From: Cecembia lonarensis LW9
GTDB taxonomy: Bacteria; Bacteroidota; Bacteroidia; Cytophagales; Cyclobacteriaceae
Direction of reading: 5' to 3'
Length of the DNA: 64,000 nucleotides
Assembly (NCBI RefSeq): GCF_000298295.1
Contig: NZ_AMGM01000018.1
Coordinates: forward strand, 1 to 64,000
Below the pieces are notes generated by a model that was not told the DNA's origin, did no database searches, and saw only the letters and a list, made by a program, of their open reading frames with translations. Shown here one piece after another: positions 56,603 through 64,000 of the stretch (the first letter of the stretch is position 1; the number at the start of each line of letters is the position of its first letter). The position numbers and the translations under genes are program-made.

Positions 56603-57394
56603 TTACAAACCTTCCAAAAAAGCTTTCAATGTTTTGTTAAAATGTTTAGGATTATCCTGATTGGCAATATGGTTGGCATTGGGGATTTCAACACATTGGC
56701 TGGCGGGTTCCTTTTTATGCCAAGCTTTGGAAGCGTTTTTGATAAAGCCCAAGTCTTTTTCCCCATAAAGCATCAAGAGGGGAACTTTGGTGGGTTGGGG
56801 CGAAAGGTCGATCAAATCATAGCACATGTCAGCGGTGATTTTCAATGCTAACTTCTTACCGATTTTCCCGATACTTCTGGCTAAATAGTCCTGAACTTCC
56901 TTTTTTACTGCCCTATGTTTCCCAAAAGAGTTGCAGAACATTCTCTCCGGTATCAAGCCCATCAAAAAGATAAAAACGGGAACAAGCGGTTTAGCCCAAT
57001 TCCCCACATGGGATTTCAGCTCAATTCCTGGGGCATGTACCACAGCCATCACTTTTTCGGGATATTTGAGTTGGAAATGCTGGGCAACCATACTGCCCAG
57101 GGACTGACCTACCAAAACTGCCTCGGAAATTTGTAAGGACTCCATCAGCTCATTCAAACATTCTGCAGACAATTCAGTGAAGCGCTTGTGGTAATTTTCC
57201 AAGGAGGAAGTGCCATGGCCCGGTAAATCCCAAACTAAAACCTTGTAATGCTGCTCTAAGGGTGCAAGCTGTTCTTGAAAAGTCAAATGATCCATCCCTA
57301 CCCCATGAATAAACACCAAAGCAGGACCAGAGTCTTTACCTGACAGTTCATAATGGATGTCTCCGTTAGCGCTTGAAATGATTCCTTTCTTCAT
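56603..57394 (-). CDS. Alpha/beta hydrolase
   Basis: 263 residues from ATG 57394, supported by its four-base overlap (ATGA) with the upstream gene's stop. HG oxyanion region FIHGVGMDHLTF, WDLPGHGTSS, nucleophile elbow GQSLG with Ser98, an Asp in LYGEKD and the final His in NANHIANQD. No signal peptide. The substrate is not known. Confidence 0.87.
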   Translation of the reverse strand: MKKGIISSANGDIHYELSGKDSGPALVFIHGVGMDHLTFQEQLAPLEQHYKVLVWDLPGHGTSSLENYHKRFTELSAECLNELMESLQISEAVLVGQSLGSMVAQHFQLKYPEKVMAVVHAPGIELKSHVGNWAKPLVPVFIFLMGLIPERMFCNSFGKHRAVKKEVQDYLARSIGKIGKKLALKITADMCYDLIDLSPQPTKVPLLMLYGEKDLGFIKNASKAWHKKEPASQCVEIPNANHIANQDNPKHFNKTLKAFLEGL

Positions 57395-58176
57395 GGTAGC
57401 TTTTTCAAGATGTCCTTTAAGCAACTATTGAAAGCCGCAGGATCGTCGAGGTTGCCCACATGTCCCACTCCTTTCAAGTCAATCACCCTTGCTGATGGAT
57501 TGGCCCCGATAGCCTTAAGTGTTGATTTTAACATGCCGTTGATCCCTTTGTCAAATTCACACCTGATCAGGGTGTAGGGGACAGGACATTGGGCAATAAA
57601 TTCTGTATAGTCATAATTTACCAAATTATATCTGAAATGGGGAATGGCAGCCACGGCCTTTACAAACATTTGTAAGCATACTTCTTTTGCGGATGCATTC
57701 ATAGCGGTTTGGTCAGCCATCAGATTCAGGTACCAATTTTTAAAGTAACGGAGCATCAAGGCATCGAAACCTCTGAATACCGGAGCCAAAAATTTGGGAA
57801 ATTTCATTTGTCCGGTAGTACCAAAAGTGGTTAAGCTTAGGAATTTTTCCGGAACTTGACCGACTACTTCATAGCCAAGGACTCCTCCGGCAGAATTACC
57901 GAAAAAATGGATGCGCTCCAAATCCAGGTCTTTGATCAATTGGATGATATCCGTAGCCAAAAGGGTTAAGGCATATTGATCAGTGGTATTTGGTAAGGGT
58001 TTTGGAGAATTCCCATGTCCCCTAAGGGAAATCAACACTACCTTGTATTGTTCCGAGAAAAATTCCTGTTGTTGCTGAAATTGGATAATGCTTCCCCCTG
58101 CCCCATGTACAAAAAGAATGGTGTCTAGGTTTTCTCTTCCCGTAATACTGTATTCTAGTTGAATGCTGTCCATCAT
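57391..58176 (-). CDS. Alpha/beta hydrolase
   Basis: 261 residues from ATG 58176 (a second ATG follows). FVHGAGGSIIQF, SLRGHGNSPKP, nucleophile elbow GNSAGG, and a final His in KGVGHVGNLDD. It shares the fold but little sequence with the next gene, to which it is coupled by ATGA. The substrate is not known. Confidence 0.87.
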   Translation of the reverse strand: MMDSIQLEYSITGRENLDTILFVHGAGGSIIQFQQQQEFFSEQYKVVLISLRGHGNSPKPLPNTTDQYALTLLATDIIQLIKDLDLERIHFFGNSAGGVLGYEVVGQVPEKFLSLTTFGTTGQMKFPKFLAPVFRGFDALMLRYFKNWYLNLMADQTAMNASAKEVCLQMFVKAVAAIPHFRYNLVNYDYTEFIAQCPVPYTLIRCEFDKGINGMLKSTLKAIGANPSARVIDLKGVGHVGNLDDPAAFNSCLKDILKKLP

Positions 58177-58337
58177 AATAACGGTAGAGTTAAAATTAAT
58201 CTTTCCTATCAAAATGATAGCCAGAAGGGAGTTTTTGGGCGGTTAGATTATTCACAGCTCCAAAAACTCCCATCAATACAATCAAATAGGGCAAGCTTGA
58301 TTTAACCAAAGTGAGGTTCATAAATGGAAATTTCCTG

Positions 58338-59705
58338 TTAAAGGCTTGCCGATTCTTTATTATTCATTCTTAGTTTAACACGATCTTCCAATTTCACCTT
58401 GCTTGGTTTCTCAACTTCCTTTTCTTCATTTTTATGGAAAACTTCATCCAACCAATCAAAAACCGTATGGCGTATCAGGGTAACATTGGGTAGCATGTTT
58501 TTGCCTGAAGCGCCTTGATCACCTTTGCCGATCACCAAATCCACTTTGGCGTTTTTGATCTTTTGCATGGCATCTGCTATAAATCCATGGGTAGCCGAGT
58601 AGGCCAACTCATCCTCACCTACCAATAAAAGACTGGGGCAGCAAATATCCGAAGGGTCTACCGTAAATTCCTTACAGGCATCCAACCATTCCTGAATCGT
58701 ATTTACCTGCCATCTCCATTTGTAAATGTCCATGAAATTAAACAGACCGGCCAACCAGGAACCAAATAGCCTGGTAATCATTTTAAATAGGGGGAAGTTT
58801 TCATATTTGGCCAAAACCTTCAGCTCCTTGGCCTGAACCAAATACTCATATTGGTTCAAAATGATGCTGTTGGCAATCATGGCTTTGATACGCTTATCAT
58901 GGGCTGCTGCCCTAGCCACAGTATATCCTCCCAAACTTGGGCCAAAGACTGCCAATTTATCCATATCCACATCAGGTCGGCTTTCTAAGTAATCAATGAC
59001 TTTACTGACGGGCTTTTCCATGGTAGGCTCCATTTTCATTCCTTGAATGGCTGTATTGCCCATCCCGGGAAGGTCTACCGTGATGACATTGTAACCACGC
59101 TCCTGATCTCCAATCCCAAAAAGGAAACACATGTCCTCACTAAAGGACTCTCCTCCTCCTACATTGTAAATGGTAGGCCTTTTGACATTGCTGTTGTCAG
59201 GTTTCATAAAATAACCCTTCAACTTCTTTCCTTCGAAATCAATTTCAATGGGTTCTATAGGAGGGTTGAATAAGGCAGCAGCCTTTCTGAAATTTGCGAC
59301 TGCATGGTCCAGAATCTCACTATAACGCTTGGTTTCTTTGACAGGACTAAGGTTAAACAGGGCGGCCCTGTTGAGGTAATACACCCTTAGGAAAGTTTCT
59401 CTGGCCGTGATAAAATGTCCACGGGAGAAGCTTCTTTCTGCGTCCTTTTCTGCGAGGTCTGCCACTTTGGTCAGTTCCCGTACCCAAGCTTCCGTGTCGT
59501 ATTGATTGACATTGCTGACGGCAGCAAATGCTTCACCTACATCCGCCCCTCCTCTTGCACCAAAAGCAAGTAGGTAAGAAAAGTAGGCATCTACAATCGG
59601 ATTTTTGTAGTAAAACTTCATCCTTCCGACCAAAGGCTTATTGTGTTTGGGCACCGCTTGAGGGGTACTTTTTACTGCCGGGTTGTTTATCGTTTGCGCT
59701 TTCAT
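58338..59705 (-). CDS. Alpha/beta hydrolase of the DUF1100/pseudooxynicotine-hydrolase-like type
   Basis: 455 residues. A helical N-terminal domain of about 160 residues (SRGHFITARETFLRVYYLNRAALF) precedes the hydrolase core with VDLPGMGNTAIQG, nucleophile GPSLGGY and LLVGEDELAY. This layout fits the C-C bond hydrolases related to 2,6-dihydroxypseudooxynicotine hydrolase and FrsA. No signal peptide. It is in the same orientation as the two hydrolases downstream, after a 161-base gap. Confidence 0.83.
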   Translation of the reverse strand: MKAQTINNPAVKSTPQAVPKHNKPLVGRMKFYYKNPIVDAYFSYLLAFGARGGADVGEAFAAVSNVNQYDTEAWVRELTKVADLAEKDAERSFSRGHFITARETFLRVYYLNRAALFNLSPVKETKRYSEILDHAVANFRKAAALFNPPIEPIEIDFEGKKLKGYFMKPDNSNVKRPTIYNVGGGESFSEDMCFLFGIGDQERGYNVITVDLPGMGNTAIQGMKMEPTMEKPVSKVIDYLESRPDVDMDKLAVFGPSLGGYTVARAAAHDKRIKAMIANSIILNQYEYLVQAKELKVLAKYENFPLFKMITRLFGSWLAGLFNFMDIYKWRWQVNTIQEWLDACKEFTVDPSDICCPSLLLVGEDELAYSATHGFIADAMQKIKNAKVDLVIGKGDQGASGKNMLPNVTLIRHTVFDWLDEVFHKNEEKEVEKPSKVKLEDRVKLRMNNKESASL

Positions 59706-59852
59706 CGTAGTGGGGTTTAAGTGTTCAACTCATTGATTTACTGTAAATTTCAATAAATACAGCTACATTTAATGGGAAAAACAGGGTGGGATTTTGGTAA
59801 AAAATCAGGTAGGGTTAAAGTTATGCTGTGGTAAAAAAATACAGGAAGATCG

Positions 59853-60761
59853 CTAGCCCTCTTTTTTCAAGGTTTTCCGAAAAGCTGCAGGGGTTAGCCC
59901 GCTCATTTTTTTGAAAAATTTGACAAAATGGCTGTAATCATCAAAGCTCAATTTCCAGGCAAGCTCTTTAATGCCCAAATCTGTGGAAGACAACAGGGTT
60001 TTGGCATGTAAATAGGTGATTTCATTGATGATGTTTTTGGGTGTGGTCTGAAAAACCTTTTTAACAGCGTCTGACAAGTAGGCTGGACTGATTTCCAAAA
60101 GTGTGGCATAGAATGCTACTGATCGATCCTGTAGGAAGTGGTCCAAGACTAATCCTTTAAACTTAGTGGCTATCCTTTGGTACTGAAGCGCTACAAATCT
60201 TCCATCACTTTTTACCTTTGTAACAATGCGATTGATATATACAATCATGACCTGTAGCAGGTTTCGGATCACGAGGATGTTTTCTTCTTCCAATTCCTCT
60301 TGTTCCAGCAACATCACTTCGAAAAACTGACTGAGCAGCTTATATTCCTTTTTGCTAAGCGGGACCACCAAAGGTTGTACACTATGGAGAAAACTAAAGC
60401 TGTTCATTTGCTGTGGCATACTTTCCAAGTTTAGGAAAGATTCCTTGAAATTGGCCACATAGCCGTCCCAATTGCCCGTTTTCTCCCAGGACAAAATCTG
60501 ACCAGGAAGGTAAATGACCATGGTATATTCTTCAATTTCTTCACGGATATCAAAAACCCCCACCGCTGCTTTCAGGTCACTGCCAATGGCAACCTGGAAA
60601 TAGGTTATACTGAATGGTCCCATGCTAGGTACCAGCGCTTCGCCAAGATCACAAAACCTCAAGACATTAAATTCATGATGTTTTGACCTCAGAGGAGTGT
60701 TTGCTGCCGCATAGTAGTCGTTAAACTCCTTATAGGTACGTATTTGAAATTCCTCTCCCAT
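59853..60761 (-). CDS. AraC-family transcriptional regulator
   Basis: 302 residues. N-terminal cupin-like ligand-binding part, C-terminal double HTH (about 200-300) with AYLSDAVKKVFQTTPKNII and SFDDYSHFVKFFKKMSGLTPAAFRK. Lies between a hydrolase remnant and the 455-residue hydrolase, all on the minus strand; it may control the hydrolases (inference). It starts five bases after the remnant's stop. Confidence 0.9.
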   Translation of the reverse strand: MGEEFQIRTYKEFNDYYAAANTPLRSKHHEFNVLRFCDLGEALVPSMGPFSITYFQVAIGSDLKAAVGVFDIREEIEEYTMVIYLPGQILSWEKTGNWDGYVANFKESFLNLESMPQQMNSFSFLHSVQPLVVPLSKKEYKLLSQFFEVMLLEQEELEEENILVIRNLLQVMIVYINRIVTKVKSDGRFVALQYQRIATKFKGLVLDHFLQDRSVAFYATLLEISPAYLSDAVKKVFQTTPKNIINEITYLHAKTLLSSTDLGIKELAWKLSFDDYSHFVKFFKKMSGLTPAAFRKTLKKEG

Positions 60762-60766
60762 ATTGG

Positions 60767-60973
60767 TTAAAAGTTCGACAATTCCTCACCCATAAATTTT
60801 TCCAGCCACCAACTTCCACTTCCAGGTCCACCATGCAAATACAAACATGGTATCCCATTGCCTTTAACCGTAATGTGGAGCAATTCGCCATCTGAAGTTA
60901 ATACCTGATGGGACTGAGCGAACGATTGGCTCCAGAAAAGAGGAAGCAGAAATAATGGAACAAGCTTTTTCAT
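60767..60973 (-). pseudogene. Remnant of an exported prolyl-aminopeptidase-like alpha/beta hydrolase
   Basis: 68 codons only. Signal peptide (MKKLVPLFLLPLFWSQSFAQ), then the start of the hydrolase fold to the oxyanion loop (CLYLHGGPGSGSWWLEKFMGEEL) and a stop. The nucleophile, acid and base are all missing; a whole enzyme would be about 300 residues or more. The stop is six bases from the AraC start, so a deletion that joined the two genes is likely. A small functional exported peptide is the less likely alternative. Confidence 0.7.
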
Positions 60974-61004
60974 AATTCAATTGATTTTTGTCCAAAATTC
61001 AGTT

Positions 61005-62066
61005 TCAAAGCATACTTTTTATGGTGTCTATCATCAGCCCTGTGGCTTTTCGGTGTCCCTTACCATTGACCTGATTGGTAGCGCCACAGAAATACAAGTC
61101 TGTTTTAGGGTTGTAAAAAGCAAAAGTGCCTGTCTGTCCCCAGAATCCAAGTATTTCCCCAGGGTATTTGAAGGGGAACAGAATTCTTGGAATCCACAAT
61201 TTTTCGAGGCCAATCCCAAAATGAAAAAATCCGGGAGGAGGAAAAATCATTTTCCATTCCTTCAGGGTTGTTATTTTTTCTTTGGGGAAAAATATCCCTC
61301 CGAAAAAAGCTTTCAGAAAAACCATCACCTCATCTACAGTAGATACAATTCCCCCCTCCGGTCCAACAGAGGCTATATAATTAGGCAGCCATAACTTTTT
61401 GGCACCATAATAAAAAGGAACAGGATTGTTATCCAAGGTATCTTGGTACACATAGGTGTTTTTGAGCCCCAAGGGATCGAAAATATACGTCTTCATGATC
61501 TCCGGAATGGATAGCCCTGAAACTTCCTCAATAATTCTTCCTAAAAGCTGATAATTCGAATCGGAGTAAGCTGCTTTTGACCCCGGTTTGAATTTGGGTT
61601 TTAATCCTTTGATCAGTTCAATCGTCCTTTCCAATGGCCAGGAACCATCCTTCCCTTCCAGCAAATCATCTGCTGCCGCCCGCCCATTTTCCTGTTTGTG
61701 AAAAAAATAATCCGGAATCCCGGAGGTGTTGGTAATCAAATGCTTGATGGTCAATTGATTCGAGTAATCCACACCTTTGAAAACATGAAGTGCAGAGCAG
61801 AAATCACTCGGCAAATATTTACTGATTTTATCTTCTAGACTTAGCTTCCCCTCATCTATCAGCTTCATTACAAGTACTGTGATATACATTTTGGTCACAG
61901 ATGCTATGAAATACTTGTCGGCCACTTGCATGCTACCAGCAGCACCTGACCAGGATAAGGAAGCATCTCCACTTTCCACTTTCATGGCCACACTAAAAAT
62001 GGACTTACTGTCCACCATTTTTTCCAGGGAGGTTTGGAGTAAGCTTGGGTTAAATGTCCGGTTCAT
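61005..62066 (-). CDS. Beta-lactamase-fold serine hydrolase
   Basis: 353 residues from ATG 62066; the open frame extends upstream with no likely start. Class C beta-lactamase/penicillin-binding fold: SVTK with Ser56 and Lys59 (IASVTKMY), YSDSNYQLLG as the YxN motif near 150, and a C-terminal GHRK as the KTG-like part. No signal peptide was found. Could be an esterase or peptidase; antibiotic resistance is not implied. Confidence 0.87.
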   Translation of the reverse strand: MNRTFNPSLLQTSLEKMVDSKSIFSVAMKVESGDASLSWSGAAGSMQVADKYFIASVTKMYITVLVMKLIDEGKLSLEDKISKYLPSDFCSALHVFKGVDYSNQLTIKHLITNTSGIPDYFFHKQENGRAAADDLLEGKDGSWPLERTIELIKGLKPKFKPGSKAAYSDSNYQLLGRIIEEVSGLSIPEIMKTYIFDPLGLKNTYVYQDTLDNNPVPFYYGAKKLWLPNYIASVGPEGGIVSTVDEVMVFLKAFFGGIFFPKEKITTLKEWKMIFPPPGFFHFGIGLEKLWIPRILFPFKYPGEILGFWGQTGTFAFYNPKTDLYFCGATNQVNGKGHRKATGLMIDTIKSML

Positions 62067-62506
62067 ACTATAAATATAAAAAAACTCAGGAGACTGGAAG
62101 GGGAATTTCAATTTTCAAATGGTTCGGAATAGGAGGACCGCAAATCCACATTTTCCGGGGTTCGGGATGGCAATTACCAAATAGGAGGGATGTACCAAGG
62201 CAGCAGGATTGAAGCCACTAAAATTTTTCGAGTATATTCGGAGATTTATGTAATCGAATAAAAATTTTCGAGTATGGACGAAAAATTTGTTGTGTCACTG
62301 GATGATATGACATTACCATCAAATCAAGGCATCAAGCATATACAAGCTTGGAGATTGCAGGACTTTTTGCGGTAGCGCAGGGTTATAAGGTTTCCCCCAG
62401 GTTAATTGGTATATTTTTAAAAGAGGATTGTAATTCCTATTTATCCGGAGTTCGGGATTGGAAATCCCGAACAACCCATAAAAATATTTAAATCTCTTAT
62501 ACCAAA
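62067..62506. repeat. Intergenic region with two diverged direct repeats and a hairpin
   Basis: No gene is supported. A roughly 45-base unit (GAGGA...CCGGrGTTCGGGAT...) occurs at 62133-62178 and, diverged, at 62423-62472. The second copy contains a perfect 10-base stem (GTTCGGGATT / AATCCCGAAC, 62450-62472). Between them a 15-base motif, AAATTTTTCGAGTAT or close, occurs near 62220 and 62262. It looks like a decayed mobile or REP-type element. Confidence 0.45.
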
Positions 62507-63166
62507 TTAATCTTGTTTCGGAATCCAAACAGAAACTGAGTTAGCTTTGCACTGGAATTTTCCCCATCCATCATCATTGGTAGTAATAAGCTCAGCGATA
62601 TGACCGGTGATATCGAAATAAGTAGTATTAGGTGCACCCGTCTCCATATATTTGGTGCCATCCATCCCATTACTCAAAAGAACAGCCATGCCTTGGGGTT
62701 TTTCTTTTTTACCTGATCTTGACCAACCAATACAATTGGGATGGTCAAAATAATCATACTGCTCACCATAGGCATATTTTTGACGGGTTTGCAAAAACAA
62801 ATCGATCATGGCTTGATGTGAACTCATCCAAATTTCATGCTCTTGACCATCTTTTCCTATGCCTTTATAATGTGCGCCATAGTAATCAGCGGCAAAAACA
62901 CAGGGATAACCATCTCTTCTAAGTAAAATTATGGCATAAGCCAATGGCTTGAACCAGGCTTCAACGACAGATTCGAGGGCCTGCAGGGGCTGGGTATCGT
63001 GATTGCTGACCAGTGTAACAGCCAGGGTCGGGTAAGTCTTTACAAGGGCATTGTCAAAAATTGTCTGCAAATCAAAATCACTTCCTTCTCTACTTGCTTT
63101 TGCAAAATTATAGTGGAGGTTCACATCAAAGAGCATTATGGCACCATTATATCCTGACATCTTCAA
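62507..63166 (-). pseudogene. 5'-truncated cytoplasmic alpha-amylase (GH13), C-terminal part
   Basis: 219 codons (TTG 63166; an ATG lies at 63160). Matches the end of AmyS-type alpha-amylases, which are about 490 residues: LFDVNLHYNFAKASREG, VSNHDTQPLQALESVVEAWFKPLAYAIILLRRDGYPCVF, RQKYAYGEQYDYFDHPNCIGWSR. The third catalytic-site residue (Asp in NHDTQP) is present; the nucleophile Asp and the acid/base Glu with the first half of the barrel are gone. Only 38 bases separate it from the decarboxylase gene, so the missing part is not nearby. Confidence 0.8.
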
Positions 63167-63204
63167 ATTTTATATCCAATACTGTTTTAATTGAAATCAT
63201 TAAA

Positions 63205-64000
63205 CTATTGCTCCCCAAACTCTTCCTTTGTCTTTTCCAGACAAGCTTGGATCATCTCCATGGCCTGATCAATTGTTTCTTTTTTGGTTCTAAAGGAAAG
63301 AATGGCCATTCGGATGACAAACTTATCCTCCAAAAGGGTGGAACTGAAAAAGACCCGACCATCCTCATGGATATGGTGCAATAAACGGCGATTAAATGCA
63401 TTTTGGTCCCCTTGGTAAGGATACCAAAAATAGCTCACAGATAAATCTGGTTCAGGTCCAACACCAAATCCCGCCACTAAAAGTAGCTCCCTGAAATAAG
63501 TAGTAAGTAGTAATTTCTCCTCTAGGTTGGCAAAGAAGGGGGCAATGCCGTGCAATTGCAGGGGCAGCCAAATCCTTAATGCCCGGAAGTGCTTGGTCAA
63601 TTCAGGAGACACATTGGCCGGATCATTTGCCAGATGATCAGTTAATGCATCCTGCATGTAATTGGCCATATACAGGTTGGCCTGCAGGACAGCTTTAGCA
63701 TCCTTGACCAATACAGCCCCTATGCCATAAGGAAGAAATAAGCTTTTGTGGGGATCGATGACCAGAGAATCTGCTTTTTCTATGCCTTTGAAAAGGTCCT
63801 TTTTGGAAGTCAGGATGAAAAAGCCCCCATAAGCCCCATCCACATGGAACCAAAGGCCATATCGATGGCTGATCTGGGCAATCTCTTCCAATGGGTCTAT
63901 GGCCCCGACATCTGTGGTACCCGCCGAACCTATTACTAAATACGGGCTGAGGCCCTCTGATTGATCAGATCGGATTTGCTTTTCCAATGCTTGGGTATCC
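63205..64000 (-). CDS. Group II PLP-dependent amino-acid decarboxylase, C-terminal part (cut by window end)
   Basis: The frame is open to the last base; about 265 C-terminal residues are visible. Family marks: SAGTTDVGAIDPLEEIA, WFHVDGAYGGFFIL with the PLP-contacting Asp, and the Schiff-base lysine in DSLVIDPHKSLFLPYG. The C-terminal small domain (about the last 100 residues) is complete. Could act on an aromatic amino acid, glutamate or 2,4-diaminobutyrate; the N-terminus is needed to judge. Confidence 0.87.
   Translation of the reverse strand, partial: DTQALEKQIRSDQSEGLSPYLVIGSAGTTDVGAIDPLEEIAQISHRYGLWFHVDGAYGGFFILTSKKDLFKGIEKADSLVIDPHKSLFLPYGIGAVLVKDAKAVLQANLYMANYMQDALTDHLANDPANVSPELTKHFRALRIWLPLQLHGIAPFFANLEEKLLLTTYFRELLLVAGFGVGPEPDLSVSYFWYPYQGDQNAFNRRLLHHIHEDGRVFFSSTLLEDKFVIRMAILSFRTKKETIDQAMEMIQACLEKTKEEFGEQ

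Noticed and set aside
61005-62066. Antibiotic-resistance beta-lactamase
   Set aside because: The fold and SxxK motif are shared with many esterases and peptidases; no feature specific to a resistance enzyme is seen.
62319-62528. 69-codon minus-strand open frame
   Set aside because: It spans the decayed repeat region and has no recognisable family or start context.

Overview
The window is a piece of a Bacteroidota chromosome, most likely order Cytophagales, Cyclobacteriaceae-like (Algoriphagus/Echinicola type); the genus is an inference. The grounds are two gliding-motility lipoproteins (GldD, GldJ), promoter elements of the TAnnTTTG type (guaB, mfd, gldD, the RsmB-type methyltransferase), almost no Shine-Dalgarno sequences, many outer-membrane barrels with carboxypeptidase-regulatory-like domains, propeller-type sensor proteins and a flavobacterial-type lycopene cyclase. 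Genes are dense, on both strands and mostly in short operons. I saw no tRNA, rRNA, CRISPR array, prophage or intact insertion sequence.

1-32.5 kb is mostly core or household genes: a cut M20 peptidase, DsbD, a NahK-like kinase facing an SSS symporter, GldD, a DinB-like protein, M20D amidohydrolase, a Tat-exported class V aminotransferase, GldJ, Mfd, a solo oxidase subunit III-like protein, HflK/HflC, GuaB, an ABA4-like protein, an RsmB-type methyltransferase, PrmC, a secreted 14-residue-repeat protein followed by a barrel protein and a two-component pair, a degenerate TPK-like protein, M19 dipeptidase, 3-hydroxyanthranilate dioxygenase, and a DUF6702-HupE-M1 peptidase group.

32.5-50 kb is more accessory: a macroglobulin/plug surface protein pair, a HepT toxin with an XRE-MNT antitoxin fusion and a perfect 9-1-9 palindrome in front of it, a 1043-residue BNR-propeller protein, a 232-bp MITE-like element touching the end of a DUF4097-like gene, and a signalling block (propeller sensor without ATPase domain, single-domain response regulator, RsbQ-like hydrolase, PAS histidine kinase). 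CrtY and a REP-like hairpin cluster follow.

50-64 kb holds an envelope group (S41 peptidase, barrel protein, TonB-receptor-like protein, membrane LytTR regulator), two overlapping CPBP proteases, a group of alpha/beta hydrolases with an AraC regulator and a beta-lactamase-fold hydrolase, two gene remnants (a hydrolase cut after its oxyanion loop and an alpha-amylase missing its N-terminal half), and a cut PLP-dependent decarboxylase.

The best candidate for an undescribed system is the 41.8-46.9 kb signalling block. There an RsbQ-like alpha/beta hydrolase, with serine, aspartate and histidine where Bacillus RsbQ has its triad, is translationally coupled to a PAS histidine kinase instead of the PP2C phosphatase RsbP, and lies beside a sensor that cannot phosphorylate on its own. 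Second come the secreted repeat protein with its barrel and two-component system, and the XRE-MNT/HepT module with its operator-like palindrome.
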